A stretch of 64,000 bases of DNA, taken from Aliivibrio sp. 1S175. Its GTDB lineage: Bacteria > Pseudomonadota > Gammaproteobacteria > Enterobacterales > Vibrionaceae. Positions 44,458-53,641 of this stretch are shown piece by piece. The position numbers and the translations under genes are program-made. Numbering within the stretch: position 1 is the first letter of the stretch; every line of letters starts with the position of its first letter. The notes beneath the pieces are model-generated. The model made no database searches. It was given only the letters and a program-made list of their open reading frames with translations, and had not been told where the DNA came from. Where the stretch lies: positions 129,260 to 193,259 of the forward strand of contig NZ_MAJS01000013.1 in the NCBI RefSeq assembly GCF_001690985.1, written 5' to 3'.

Positions 44458-46056
44458 TCAAGCTATCGCTGAAAGTTTTTCTCTTTCTATTTGCTTTAGA
44501 GACCAATGAACCATTTTAATGAATTCCTTTGGTTTACTAATGTAATAACCTTGAATGTAATCACAGCCCAATTCTTTAAGTTCACTAAACAATTCTTTAT
44601 CTTCTACCCCTTCGGCAACAACGTTACACCCCAAGCTATGAGCAAGGTAAATAGTTGACGCTACAATCGCATAATCACTGTTACCAATAGCCATATTGCG
44701 AATAAAAGATTGATCAATTTTTATTTGATTAAATGATAGAACTCGAAGAAGAGACAATGAAGAGTAACCAGTACCAAAGTCATCAATACTGATATAAAAA
44801 CCAAGTTCGGAGAGTTTTGATAGCATTAAATAAGCCGAATCAGCATCCGTCATTAATGCGCTTTCTGTTACTTCTAAAATCACATCAGATGGTAATAATT
44901 TTTGGTTGTGAACCAAAGTAAACAACTGGTCATAAAGATCATCATCATGAAGATCCAGCGTCGATACATTAATATGAACTTGTGGGTGTAAGTTCTCTCT
45001 CTTAAAACCGGCAATATCACGAGTGACCTGATTCACAACCCAGCGAGTTATCCCTTTGATATAATTATTATCTTCTGCAATTTTAATGAACTTATCAGGA
45101 GGGATCATCGTGCCATCTTCTTGAGGCCAACGTATCAGCGCTTCATAACCATGAATCGTTTTATCAATACTGTTTACTATTGGTTGGTAATACAATTCAA
45201 ATTCATTATGAGGGATGGCATAAATTAATTTATTAAGAATATCTACTTCTTCATAAATAGATTTAGTATAAGTACTGCGGTAAAAATCAATAATTAACCC
45301 TAACTTTTTAGCTTTATAACAAGCGATATCTGCTTGCTTAATAACTTCATCAGTATTGGTTGCTTTTGATGTACAGATAACACAGCCCATAATGGGTTGA
45401 AGAAGAAAGTTTTTCTCATTCATTAAGATAGGCGATATCAACACATCGTGCATTTCTGTCGCAATCTCGGTAAGTTCATTTTTATTTGTTGCATAACTAA
45501 TTATTATAATCTCACGGTTATCATGAAAAAAATCCAAATGCTTATTTTTTAAGGTTTTTTTTAACATCAATACGGCATGAGATATCACTTTAGTGAAGGT
45601 TTTATTTGTTGATGTATCAATTAATTTATTGTTGTTGTTAATTTTTATCTTAATAAAACTAAATGGGATCCCTGAACCTATTTTAGTAGATATGATTTTT
45701 TTATACGTAACACTCTTAATATTAGAGCTTAGAATCCCATAATTATTATTTATTTTTTTTATTAATAAAAAATGATTAAGTAAACGACTCATTACCAATA
45801 AACTCATAACTAACGTTTGAGTCGCTATTGTTGTTACAACTAAAACTACGGTATCAGAACGGTCAATAAAACCATAATTTATAAAATAACCTTCGATGTA
45901 TAGAAAAACACCAAGGTAAACAGAAAAAATAATTGATAAATATGTTTTTATATACTTAACATTATGTAATCCTATCCTATTAATCAGGAAAGCAGAATAA
46001 AGTAATGCAATAATATTAAACACAGTTAATACATTAAAAACTATATAAACATTCAT
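44458..46056 (-). CDS. EAL-domain c-di-GMP phosphodiesterase with degenerate GGDEF
   Basis: The 532-residue protein has several membrane helices in the first ~115 residues, then a GGDEF-like domain (about 120-265) in which the active-site motif is lost (HDNREIII). A complete EAL domain follows (about 275-525): YEALIRW near residue 300, VTESALM, DDFGTGYSSL and EGVED, which hold the metal ligands and catalytic Glu. It should hydrolyse c-di-GMP at the inner membrane. It begins 30 bases after the rpoQ-like gene with a GAGG ribosome site, so the sigma factor and phosphodiesterase are probably co-transcribed. The output would oppose the cyclase at 212-1114. Confidence 0.92.
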   Translation of the reverse strand: MNVYIVFNVLTVFNIIALLYSAFLINRIGLHNVKYIKTYLSIIFSVYLGVFLYIEGYFINYGFIDRSDTVVLVVTTIATQTLVMSLLVMSRLLNHFLLIKKINNNYGILSSNIKSVTYKKIISTKIGSGIPFSFIKIKINNNNKLIDTSTNKTFTKVISHAVLMLKKTLKNKHLDFFHDNREIIIISYATNKNELTEIATEMHDVLISPILMNEKNFLLQPIMGCVICTSKATNTDEVIKQADIACYKAKKLGLIIDFYRSTYTKSIYEEVDILNKLIYAIPHNEFELYYQPIVNSIDKTIHGYEALIRWPQEDGTMIPPDKFIKIAEDNNYIKGITRWVVNQVTRDIAGFKRENLHPQVHINVSTLDLHDDDLYDQLFTLVHNQKLLPSDVILEVTESALMTDADSAYLMLSKLSELGFYISIDDFGTGYSSLSLLRVLSFNQIKIDQSFIRNMAIGNSDYAIVASTIYLAHSLGCNVVAEGVEDKELFSELKELGCDYIQGYYISKPKEFIKMVHWSLKQIEREKLSAIA

Positions 46057-46086
46057 ATAGAGTACCTCAATGTTAAGACAGAAAAA

Positions 46087-46968
46087 TTATCCTAATGCTG
46101 ACTCTAAATTTAGATTATTACTTGAAAATATAGTGTTTAACTTAATCAATGTTTCTGACTGTATTTGTCTAACACGTTCTTTTGATAATTCCAGATCACG
46201 GCCTAACTCTTCAAGAGTTTGAATATTATGACCAAATAATCCATAACGATTAATAATAATTTGCTTTTCTCTTCCATGTAAAGAGTTAATCCAAGATGAC
46301 AAATTTTCTTCTAAATTAACTTTAGATAGATACTCATCAGGATCCTTAGCGCGATCATTAATGCATAAATCAACCATAATTGATGATTTATCCTCAATTA
46401 AAGCAGAGCGAAAGGTTGAAGAAGATGGCACTAATTCCATGATTCTATTAACTTTACCCGCCTCTTTTTTACAATATGAAGAAATATCGCTGATCGAGGG
46501 TTCCTTTTTAAGAGATTTCGTTAATTCACGAGCCGCTCTTAAGTAGACATTTAACTCTTTGGTTATATGAACTGGCAGACGTACCGTTCTTGAATGATTA
46601 AACAGAGCACTTTCAATCGATTCTTTTATCCACCAAACAGCATAAGTTGAAAAACGATATCCTAATTCAGGATCAAACTTATCAATCGCTTTTATCAATC
46701 CTAAATTACCTTCTTCAATAATATCAAGTGGTGATAAATCTGTTTGATTTCTGTTTCTGTATTTATTTGAAATTTTAACAACAAGGCGTAGGTTTGATTC
46801 AATCAATTTATTTCTAGATTTCATACATCCCATTTTATAAGATCGGCTATAGCTAACCTCCTCTTTTGCTGTAAGAAGTTGATATCTATTTATTTCTTTT
46901 AAATATAATGAATATGAATCTAACGTACTATTTACCGTGTTTTTTTTATCTTTACCTGAACTAATCAT
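46087..46968 (-). CDS. rpoQ: RpoS-like alternative sigma factor, RpoQ
   Basis: This 293-residue sigma70-family factor shows sigma regions 1.2 (about 15-45), 2 (about 46-115, with NLRLVVKIS, EEGNLGLIKAIDKFD and FSTYAVWWIKESI), 3 (about 125-195) and 4 (about 225-285, with helix-turn-helix LEELGRDLELSKERVRQIQ). It has no long region 1.1, like RpoS. In Aliivibrio an RpoS paralogue, RpoQ, lies close to the syp cluster and links quorum sensing (LitR) to motility, luminescence and biofilm; the same neighbourhood here supports the name. The start is the ATG behind AAAGGA; an upstream TTG would add seven residues. A phosphodiesterase gene follows in the same operon. Confidence 0.88.
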   Translation of the reverse strand: MISSGKDKKNTVNSTLDSYSLYLKEINRYQLLTAKEEVSYSRSYKMGCMKSRNKLIESNLRLVVKISNKYRNRNQTDLSPLDIIEEGNLGLIKAIDKFDPELGYRFSTYAVWWIKESIESALFNHSRTVRLPVHITKELNVYLRAARELTKSLKKEPSISDISSYCKKEAGKVNRIMELVPSSSTFRSALIEDKSSIMVDLCINDRAKDPDEYLSKVNLEENLSSWINSLHGREKQIIINRYGLFGHNIQTLEELGRDLELSKERVRQIQSETLIKLNTIFSSNNLNLESALG

Positions 46969-47690
46969 ACAATATCCTTTACCTAGCAAACGTAATATTA
47001 TTTATCTATCCATCTGTATATTCAGAGGTATAAATAAACTATGGTGCAAATACGTTTAATACACAATACTGTAACAATAATTTCACCTAGTAAATAAAGG
47101 TAATGGGAGTTCCGTCACGAATACTTGACACAAAATATCAAATTTAAGACGTCATGATATTGACACTGTTAAAAATATCCGTTAATGACAAATAAGGCAA
47201 TAAAACACTTTTTATTTAAATAACCAGTTAAAATGTTAAATTTACTATAAATTCCATTATATTCACCTGCTTGTTATTGCAATAAATAGTAAACCACGCT
47301 GATTTACGTTATCCCCTCTTATTTAACTTCATTATTTATCATCCGTATTAATTGATGATTTTATCGTTAAACGCTACCAAGAGCCCTAAGTCCTACTTAA
47401 CTTTCTTTTTATCTATGACTTTTAACTTATCGAAGGTATATCATTCTGATTTTATTTTGACTGAAACGTGTATTTACATCATGCATTGAAAAGTAGCATG
47501 ATTCTCAATCATACCGACTCACAACTCGGATAAAAAATCAAAAAAGTACAATAAAATCAGCAATAAACTCACCTATATAGCAACAAAAAATTTCGTAATA
47601 TCACACAAATGACTACTTTTTTTTGTTTAATATCCTATGCTTCCTAATATTAGGTCAGGACGAATGGCTTTTTCCAACAAGGATTGTTTT
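46969..47690. other. long intergenic regulatory region between rpoQ and hybrid kinase
   Basis: About 720 bases without a supported gene separate two divergent transcription units. Visible elements include two TTGACAC direct repeats (47125 and 47160), a perfect 12-base palindrome TTATTGCAATAA (47274-47285), an inverted repeat ATGATT-CTC-AATCAT (47498-47512), AATTTCGTAATAT (47589-47601) and the -10-like TCCTATGCT at 47633. No clear terminator or RNA gene is seen, but a small RNA cannot be excluded. The size suits complex control of rpoQ. Confidence 0.55.
47633..47641 (+). promoter_or_regulatory. TCCTATGCT -10-like element, hybrid kinase gene
   Basis: TCCTATGCT lies 50 bases before the chosen start of the kinase and is identical to elements before the adhesin and the DUF3131/GH16 operon. 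The ATG inside it has no ribosome site and is probably not a start codon. Confidence 0.45.
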
Positions 47691-50372
47691 ATGTCATTAA
47701 TGAATAGGTTTTCTATCAAATTAAGGTTATTGACCTTAATTATTCTCCCTTTAATTGTCTTATTTTTTTTATCCGCAAAAGAGATACGTACACAATTTCA
47801 TAATTTAAGTACTCTCAGTGCGATTAATGAACGATTGTTATTTAATGAGACCTTATCTAGTTACGCGACTGCCATGCATAACTTACGTTTAAACTCATTA
47901 TATGAAAATAATAATGATGTTGAGAAATCCTCATCCAAAATAGCTTTAGAGCAATTACGCTCTCACATAAAGAAAAATGATCCCCCCGAACTGGACACTG
48001 CACTGAATGAACTAATAAAAATTAACTCTAAAATCAGTAATTTTTCTACTGATGATATAGAAGAGTGGTCAACTTCTGTATCTGATGTATTGAATACAAT
48101 ATACACACTAGAACATGCTGAGCAGCTACCATTCTCATCTAACGATATAAATAAAAAACAAAGGATAATCCTACAGCTCCAGTTACTCAATTATTGGGCT
48201 ACACAAGAAAATTGGTATATAAATCTTGATGTGAACTCTGAAAAAACGCAGTATCACGACGAGTTATATTCTCTATTTTATCGTCAAGAACTGTACATTA
48301 CCCAGTTCATATCTATGGATAAACACACCTCTAACATCGAACTTTTACTAAACACATTTACCAATGACAGCTTTACTAACAGCATGAAATTTCGCAACGA
48401 TGTGATCAAAAACAAAGCAGCAAATTATTCAATAAGAGACATGAATTCAAGCATACAAGCACTTCACCATCGACTGCTATTAATCCAATCCGTAACCAAA
48501 GTACTGACTAATGAGCTGAAAATTAATCTACAAAATCAGCTACAGGTCAGTTACTACACGATTTTATTTTCTATCAGCGCCCTGTTGCTGTCTTTACTTG
48601 TTATGTCTTACCTTGGTATTTCATTATCAAAACGAATTAGTTCATACTTAACCACTGTCGTTCACTCGATGGCTTTAATTGAAAAGAATCATGATTTCAC
48701 AACTAAAATTCATATTAGTGGCAATGATGAGCTGACTTTTTTCTCTAAAAAAATCAATGCATTAATATCAGAAAGAGCAAAAAATGAAGAAAGAATCATT
48801 GGCGAAAAAGAAGAAGCTGAACAAGCAAACTTAGCTAAAAGTACTTTCCTAGCCAATATGTCTCATGAAATAAGAACGCCCCTGAATAGTATTATTGGTA
48901 TGTCGGGCATTTTATCAGAAACAAAACTGTCACCAATTCAATATGACTACCTCAATACAATAGAAACCTCTTCTCAAACGCTGTTAATTTTAATAAATGA
49001 CATACTAGACATATCAAAGATCGAAGCGGGTAACTTAACTCTTCAGATTCACAGTTCCGATTTACGTGAGCTTATTTTTGACACCATATCCATCAGTCTC
49101 TCAAAAGCGACAGAAAAGAATCTTGATATTAATGTGGCTATATCTCCAGATTTACCTCGCTATTTAATGTTAGATGAGCACCGGATCAAACAAATATTAA
49201 TGAATTTAACTTCCAACGCGATTAAGTTTACTCATCAGGGTCACATTACTATTACCGTTGATTTTATATCAACAAGCATGAATAAAGGGCGAGTCTCTAT
49301 TTCAGTCTCAGATTCAGGTATAGGGATAAATAGCAAAGCACAAACAAAGATCTTTGAGCCGTTTATGCAAGAAGACAAATCTATTACACGTCAATATGGT
49401 CGAACAGGGTTAGGGTTAGCCATCACTCAGCAACTAATAAAACTAATGGGGAGTACATTAGAGGTCACTTCTGAAAAAAACAAAGGGAGCGATTTTTCTT
49501 TTTCAATTAATACTGACATTGTTCATGAAAACACATTACCCGCAACTGGATTAGATCGTACTTCAATTATTTTAGTTGGTAACAAGGCTAGTTTTGAAAC
49601 GGCAATTCTAGAAGAATTAAAATATCAACACTTACTGAAATTCATCACTGTCGAATCTGTTGACGATATTATTTTGTTTGATAAAGAACAAGCCATCATC
49701 CTTTACTGCATTGATAACTGCGTGGATATGTGTTGTAAAAACAAACTATTAGCACTTCGTAAAACATACCAAAAAACATCTATTGTTTTAATTCAAAATC
49801 ATCAAAATCGAGCCGCCCATTTTGAGTCAATCATTGATGGTTTAGTCACTTATCCTTTGCTTGGTTATCGCTTTACCAAAACATTAGCTCATTCTTTAGC
49901 TTTTCACTCAGAAAATATACCTATTACTTCTGTTCAACATCAACAAAATCCTATTTTCCAAACAGCAACTGATCATCGTCATTTAGAAAAAAAACCAACA
50001 ACAGAACACATACTAATAGTTGAAGATAATCTTGTTAATCAGAAAGTAGCCTCTTTGTTTTTAAATAGTTCAGGATACACTTTTGATATCGCGAATAATG
50101 GCCAAGAAGCCATAGAAAAATTTAAAAAAAATGACATCTATAACTTAATCCTAATGGATTGCATGATGCCAATTAAAGATGGTTTTTCTGCAACTAAAGA
50201 AATCAGAGAAATAGAGAAGATACAAAACAGGAAGAAAATTCCTATAATTGCACTTACCGCAAGTGTTCTTGATCAGGATATTTCTAAATGCTATGAATCA
50301 GGAATGGATGACTATGTAGCCAAACCGTTCAAAAAAGAAATGTTATTAGAAAAAATAACAAGGATGAAATAA
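47691..50372 (+). CDS. hybrid sensor histidine kinase
   Basis: The 893-residue kinase has membrane helices near 10-30 and 280-302 around a large helical periplasmic sensor. A HAMP-like linker follows, then HisKA (SHEIRTP, His near 391), HATPase_c (NLTSNAIKF, DSGIGI, GRTGLGLAI), a degenerate receiver-like segment ending in VTYPLLGYR, and an intact receiver (Asp near 822 in LMDCMMP, KPF). No HPt domain is present; the HPt of the SypF-like protein at 58019 is a plausible next step toward SypG. It is paralogous to the kinase at 1150-3603. The start is placed behind AAGGATTG; an upstream frame extension of 18 codons has no ribosome site and overlaps the promoter-like element. Confidence 0.92.
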   Translation: MSLMNRFSIKLRLLTLIILPLIVLFFLSAKEIRTQFHNLSTLSAINERLLFNETLSSYATAMHNLRLNSLYENNNDVEKSSSKIALEQLRSHIKKNDPPELDTALNELIKINSKISNFSTDDIEEWSTSVSDVLNTIYTLEHAEQLPFSSNDINKKQRIILQLQLLNYWATQENWYINLDVNSEKTQYHDELYSLFYRQELYITQFISMDKHTSNIELLLNTFTNDSFTNSMKFRNDVIKNKAANYSIRDMNSSIQALHHRLLLIQSVTKVLTNELKINLQNQLQVSYYTILFSISALLLSLLVMSYLGISLSKRISSYLTTVVHSMALIEKNHDFTTKIHISGNDELTFFSKKINALISERAKNEERIIGEKEEAEQANLAKSTFLANMSHEIRTPLNSIIGMSGILSETKLSPIQYDYLNTIETSSQTLLILINDILDISKIEAGNLTLQIHSSDLRELIFDTISISLSKATEKNLDINVAISPDLPRYLMLDEHRIKQILMNLTSNAIKFTHQGHITITVDFISTSMNKGRVSISVSDSGIGINSKAQTKIFEPFMQEDKSITRQYGRTGLGLAITQQLIKLMGSTLEVTSEKNKGSDFSFSINTDIVHENTLPATGLDRTSIILVGNKASFETAILEELKYQHLLKFITVESVDDIILFDKEQAIILYCIDNCVDMCCKNKLLALRKTYQKTSIVLIQNHQNRAAHFESIIDGLVTYPLLGYRFTKTLAHSLAFHSENIPITSVQHQQNPIFQTATDHRHLEKKPTTEHILIVEDNLVNQKVASLFLNSSGYTFDIANNGQEAIEKFKKNDIYNLILMDCMMPIKDGFSATKEIREIEKIQNRKKIPIIALTASVLDQDISKCYESGMDDYVAKPFKKEMLLEKITRMK

Positions 50373-50381
50373 TCTAACATT

Positions 50382-52124
50382 ATGAATTTATTAAAAAACA
50401 GAGAGAATACAAAAAAAACAGACCAATTTAATATTTTAATTGTCGACGATTGTCGGGTATCGTCTTTGTCTCTATCTAAACTTCTCATGCTGTTAGGTTT
50501 TAAATCAATAAGTTATGCAAAATCTTACCAACAAGCTCTTCAAATGTGTTCTAAAAAACACTACTCTTTGTTATTTATTGATTATCACTTGGAGCAAGTC
50601 TTAAATGGTTCAGAACTTTATGATTTATTAAGAGAAAAGGGATTTATCCAACCTTATACACGAGTTATCACTATCTCAGGGGATAATACGACACAAACAG
50701 TACTAAGCACCCTCTCAAAAGGCAATGGGGATTATCTTTGTAAACCCATCAGCCAATCGATACTTAGCTATAAAATGGCCGATGCTTATCAAGAGTTTCA
50801 GTTCTTTAAGTATCTCTATTTTTTAAAAAAAGAAGGTAATAATGCAGATATTCTTAAAGAAAAAACCATCTCTTTAGCCAAAAATAAAAATCTAAATGAA
50901 TTAGATCTCTTTTTATTTGATCTCTTCATTCCTAACGATAAAGAAAACTTAATTAAGTTATGTGAACAGCCAGAATTTATTAACAGACGAAATTACATTC
51001 TCACAAAATTACAGCTAGAAGCGGAACTTGAACTCACTACGCCTAGTGAATTGATTGATAAAACAGAATCTCTTTGCCGAAAACATCCTTTATTTGCCTC
51101 TGCTTTTGATTTTTTAAGTCAATTACAAATTAAACAATTGCGCTATGAAGACGCTTTGTTTTCAGCCCATACAGCGTTAGATCTTACTCCTAGCGTACCT
51201 TCAAGATCACTACAAGCAATGAAGCTTGCATTAAGCTGTAATAACAAAGTTTATTTTCTTAAGTCTTCTCATTTACTTGCAAATCATTTGCCTATTGCAG
51301 ACCAAAATTGGGGTTCTTATGTCGCGGAATGTTTCAGTTATTACGAAAGTTACATTCAAAATTGCCAATCGGAAAGTGATAAAAAGCAGTTACGTCTTGA
51401 GCAGAAAAATTTTGTTCGTCGTTCTGAGTACCGTTTAACTGATACACAAAAAATACAATTGAGTGTTCTATTTAGCTTTAGTGAATGTAAACAGCTAATA
51501 ACAAACGGCGATATTATTAAAGCAAAGCAAATCACCTTAAAAGTCGTTCAACCTTTTTTTGATAATTTACATCAATTAAATTCAGTGGTTCTTATTGAAT
51601 TGCTCTATTTATTATCATTTTTTGGAGAGCTATGGTTACTTGAAAGAGTCAACTCTGTTATTAAAACTAAACATCGATTTAATGACTATTGCACAGATTA
51701 CCTTAACATATTAAAGAATGACTCAGATCTAAAGGAGTCAATATTGTTATTGTCATACACTATCAATCAAATCGATAACCATCAGAATAAAGTTTTACCT
51801 GTTAATGAGTTAACAAATAACTTAGACCGTTATCAGAAAACCTTTGTTCAATTCCCATACTCTTCAGAAGTGATCATTGGCATCTTGGAGTATTATATCG
51901 CGTTGAGTATAGATAACCCGACAAAAATAAGCGCGATGGTATCTTTAATTAAAGATATGCCTTTATCTCAGAATCTAATGGATAGAAGAGACGTTGTCTT
52001 AAAAGCACTACATACACACGACAATTTTATTGAGGAAAAAAGTGCTACATCAGCAAACTCAACTCTAGTAAAGCATGTGATAACAAATGAACAGCGTCCA
52101 TTTAAGACTCTTCCTACAAAATAA
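50382..52124 (+). CDS. response regulator with helical-repeat C-terminal region
   Basis: The 580-residue protein has an N-terminal receiver (about 16-140) with VDDCRVSS, phosphoacceptor Asp in FIDYHLE and a Lys in CKPIS. A ~440-residue helical region follows, with a TPR-like pattern around residues 215-300 (AFDFLSQLQIKQLRYEDALFS is typical). No DNA-binding or enzymatic domain is seen, so output is probably by protein contact. It begins ten bases after the hybrid kinase at 47691 and is its likely partner. The ribosome site is weak. Confidence 0.85.
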   Translation: MNLLKNRENTKKTDQFNILIVDDCRVSSLSLSKLLMLLGFKSISYAKSYQQALQMCSKKHYSLLFIDYHLEQVLNGSELYDLLREKGFIQPYTRVITISGDNTTQTVLSTLSKGNGDYLCKPISQSILSYKMADAYQEFQFFKYLYFLKKEGNNADILKEKTISLAKNKNLNELDLFLFDLFIPNDKENLIKLCEQPEFINRRNYILTKLQLEAELELTTPSELIDKTESLCRKHPLFASAFDFLSQLQIKQLRYEDALFSAHTALDLTPSVPSRSLQAMKLALSCNNKVYFLKSSHLLANHLPIADQNWGSYVAECFSYYESYIQNCQSESDKKQLRLEQKNFVRRSEYRLTDTQKIQLSVLFSFSECKQLITNGDIIKAKQITLKVVQPFFDNLHQLNSVVLIELLYLLSFFGELWLLERVNSVIKTKHRFNDYCTDYLNILKNDSDLKESILLLSYTINQIDNHQNKVLPVNELTNNLDRYQKTFVQFPYSSEVIIGILEYYIALSIDNPTKISAMVSLIKDMPLSQNLMDRRDVVLKALHTHDNFIEEKSATSANSTLVKHVITNEQRPFKTLPTK

Positions 52125-52306
52125 TTAACAATTTACTCACTACTATAATGATACTCATTTTGCATTCATATTATCGAACTTAATATATCTAATTAACTTT
52201 CTTCTTTTCAAAAAGTTAACATTTTAAAATACGATCTTTCCTCTTTATTTACTCATCTCTATTTAACTTAATTTCACATAAGCTTCTTACTCTGCAAACT
52301 GCAATG

Positions 52307-52317
52307 CAAATTGAGAA
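52307..52317 (+). promoter_or_regulatory. SypG-type activator box upstream of sypA-like gene
   Basis: CAAATTGAGAA is the reverse complement of TTCTCANNNTG, the core reported for SypG-binding elements in A. fischeri (as recalled). It lies about 75 bases upstream of the sigma54 -24 element, a normal enhancer distance. The same core recurs at 61295. Confidence 0.65.
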
Positions 52318-52388
52318 TGTCTTCAATAAAATCATTCGTAATGTAGTTATAAAACACATAACTACCTGAAATTTGAATATTAATTTTT

Positions 52389-52405
52389 TTGGCACACTTA
52401 CTGCT
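52389..52405 (+). promoter_or_regulatory. sigma54 promoter of the syp-like operon
   Basis: TTGGCAC-ACTTA-CTGCT has the -24 GG (52391) and -12 GC (52403) separated by exactly ten bases. It lies about 50 bases before the STAS gene, and the NtrC-type activator is encoded downstream in the same cluster. Confidence 0.8.
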
Positions 52406-52452
52406 CTATTAAACTTATCAATACAACATTGATTTATTCTTAGGAGATAATT

Positions 52453-52770
52453 ATGGAACTACATCAATTTGAAACAAATCATGAAGTACTCGTTTTATCA
52501 GTACAAGGGGACATGGATGCTATCGGCTGCCGAGATATCCAACCAACTATCGATGAAGTCATTGAACAAGAGCATCGTCAAGTTCATATCGACTTAGCTC
52601 AAGTGGCGTTTTTAGACTCTTCAGGAATTGGCGCCATTGTTTATCTATACAAGCGATTAATTGAAAAGGAACGCACTATGCAAATTCAAAACGCGCATGG
52701 CCAACCTTTAGAGCTACTTAAACTACTTCGTATTGAAAATGCGATTCCTGTAAACAACATAACACATTAA
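52453..52770 (+). CDS. sypA: STAS-domain protein, SypA-like
   Basis: This 105-residue single STAS domain has the phosphorylation site in FLDSSGIGAI; the first Ser is residue 56, the position known for SypA regulation in A. fischeri. In that system unphosphorylated SypA promotes biofilm formation, and SypE phosphorylates or dephosphorylates it. The gene heads the cluster directly behind a sigma54 promoter, with a TAGGAGA ribosome site. The SypE-like protein is encoded at 56460. Confidence 0.9.
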   Translation: MELHQFETNHEVLVLSVQGDMDAIGCRDIQPTIDEVIEQEHRQVHIDLAQVAFLDSSGIGAIVYLYKRLIEKERTMQIQNAHGQPLELLKLLRIENAIPVNNITH

Positions 52771-52814
52771 TTATTTCGCTTTAATGGATCGTCGAACACA
52801 TGGAGAGGCACATC

Positions 52815-53627
52815 ATGAACAAACAAAAATTGCTCATTCTAAGCGTTGGATTACTTTCTATTTCAGGTTGTACTTCGTTTGCCGAACCTGGTGAAGGTGG
52901 AGAAGCAGAAAATTATCCTCAAGCTGCATTTTCTCCCGTGATGCCAGACCAACCATTAGGCCCAGAACATGGATTACGTTTTGATTGGGAACTTGCCGCC
53001 CGCCACCTTGATATTCTTATTTTAGAAAAAGCAGAATGGTGCTTTCCTGCAACCGTTCATCAAGCAAAACAAAACGAAGCCCGTATTGCTCGTGAGTTAG
53101 AGGGAGGACTACAGCTAGATGCGGCTAATGACCTTATCATTCAACGAAATTTATTAACACGATTAGAGCGCCAACTGGATTATGTTAAAAGACAAGAAAC
53201 TTGTCAGCCACCATCAGATTCAAATTCAGGGAATTCAGACATCGAGTTAGCACAAGAAATCTATGATCTCTTAAACCGAGACAATCAATTTGCTTTTAAC
53301 TCTGCTGAATTAAATCCTAAGTATGTGGTGAACCTATCAGAGGCATCTCAATTACTGATTAAAAATAAAGATTTTAAATTACTCGTAACTGGCCATGCTG
53401 ATGCGGTTGGTGAAGAGAATGGAAATCAAGAACTTGCACTTAAAAGGGCAAAACAAGTGAAGCGCTACTTGAGTATTTTTGGTCTTGAGCAAACCCGTAT
53501 TCATGTTGATGCTGTTGGTTCAGACGACCCTTATTTTGAAGGGACAGAGCCTCACGTAAGATTAACCAATCGTCGAGTCACTATTGAATTATTAGAACTT
53601 GACCAACCTTTGCAACTTGAACAATAA
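52815..53627 (+). CDS. sypB: OmpA-like lipoprotein, SypB-like
   Basis: The 270-residue lipoprotein has lipobox SISGC (about residue 19) and a C-terminal OmpA/peptidoglycan-binding domain (about 145-260) with TGHADAVGEENGN and LALKRAKQVKRYL. It should sit in the outer membrane and bind peptidoglycan. The start is the ATG behind GGAGAGG; an in-frame ATG five codons upstream has no ribosome site. Gene order places it as SypB, whose exact role is unclear. Confidence 0.88.
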   Translation: MNKQKLLILSVGLLSISGCTSFAEPGEGGEAENYPQAAFSPVMPDQPLGPEHGLRFDWELAARHLDILILEKAEWCFPATVHQAKQNEARIARELEGGLQLDAANDLIIQRNLLTRLERQLDYVKRQETCQPPSDSNSGNSDIELAQEIYDLLNRDNQFAFNSAELNPKYVVNLSEASQLLIKNKDFKLLVTGHADAVGEENGNQELALKRAKQVKRYLSIFGLEQTRIHVDAVGSDDPYFEGTEPHVRLTNRRVTIELLELDQPLQLEQ

Positions 53628-53641
53628 CAAAGGACAAAATC

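Larger units (their letters stand above)
52125..52452. other. AT-rich regulatory region before the syp-like cluster
   Basis: These 328 bases hold no supported gene. The right half contains a SypG-type box (52307-52317), a CGTAAT element near 52338 and a sigma54 promoter (52389-52404). The left half shows nothing recognisable. Confidence 0.6.

Noticed and set aside
47498-47512. TTCTCA-containing inverted repeat as a third SypG box.
   Set aside because: The NNNTG part of the motif is absent (NNNAT), and no GG-N10-GC promoter follows.
47637-47690. Upstream extension of the hybrid kinase frame to an ATG at 47637.
   Set aside because: No ribosome site; that ATG lies inside the -10-like TCCTATGCT, while the ATG at 47691 has AAGGA at good spacing.
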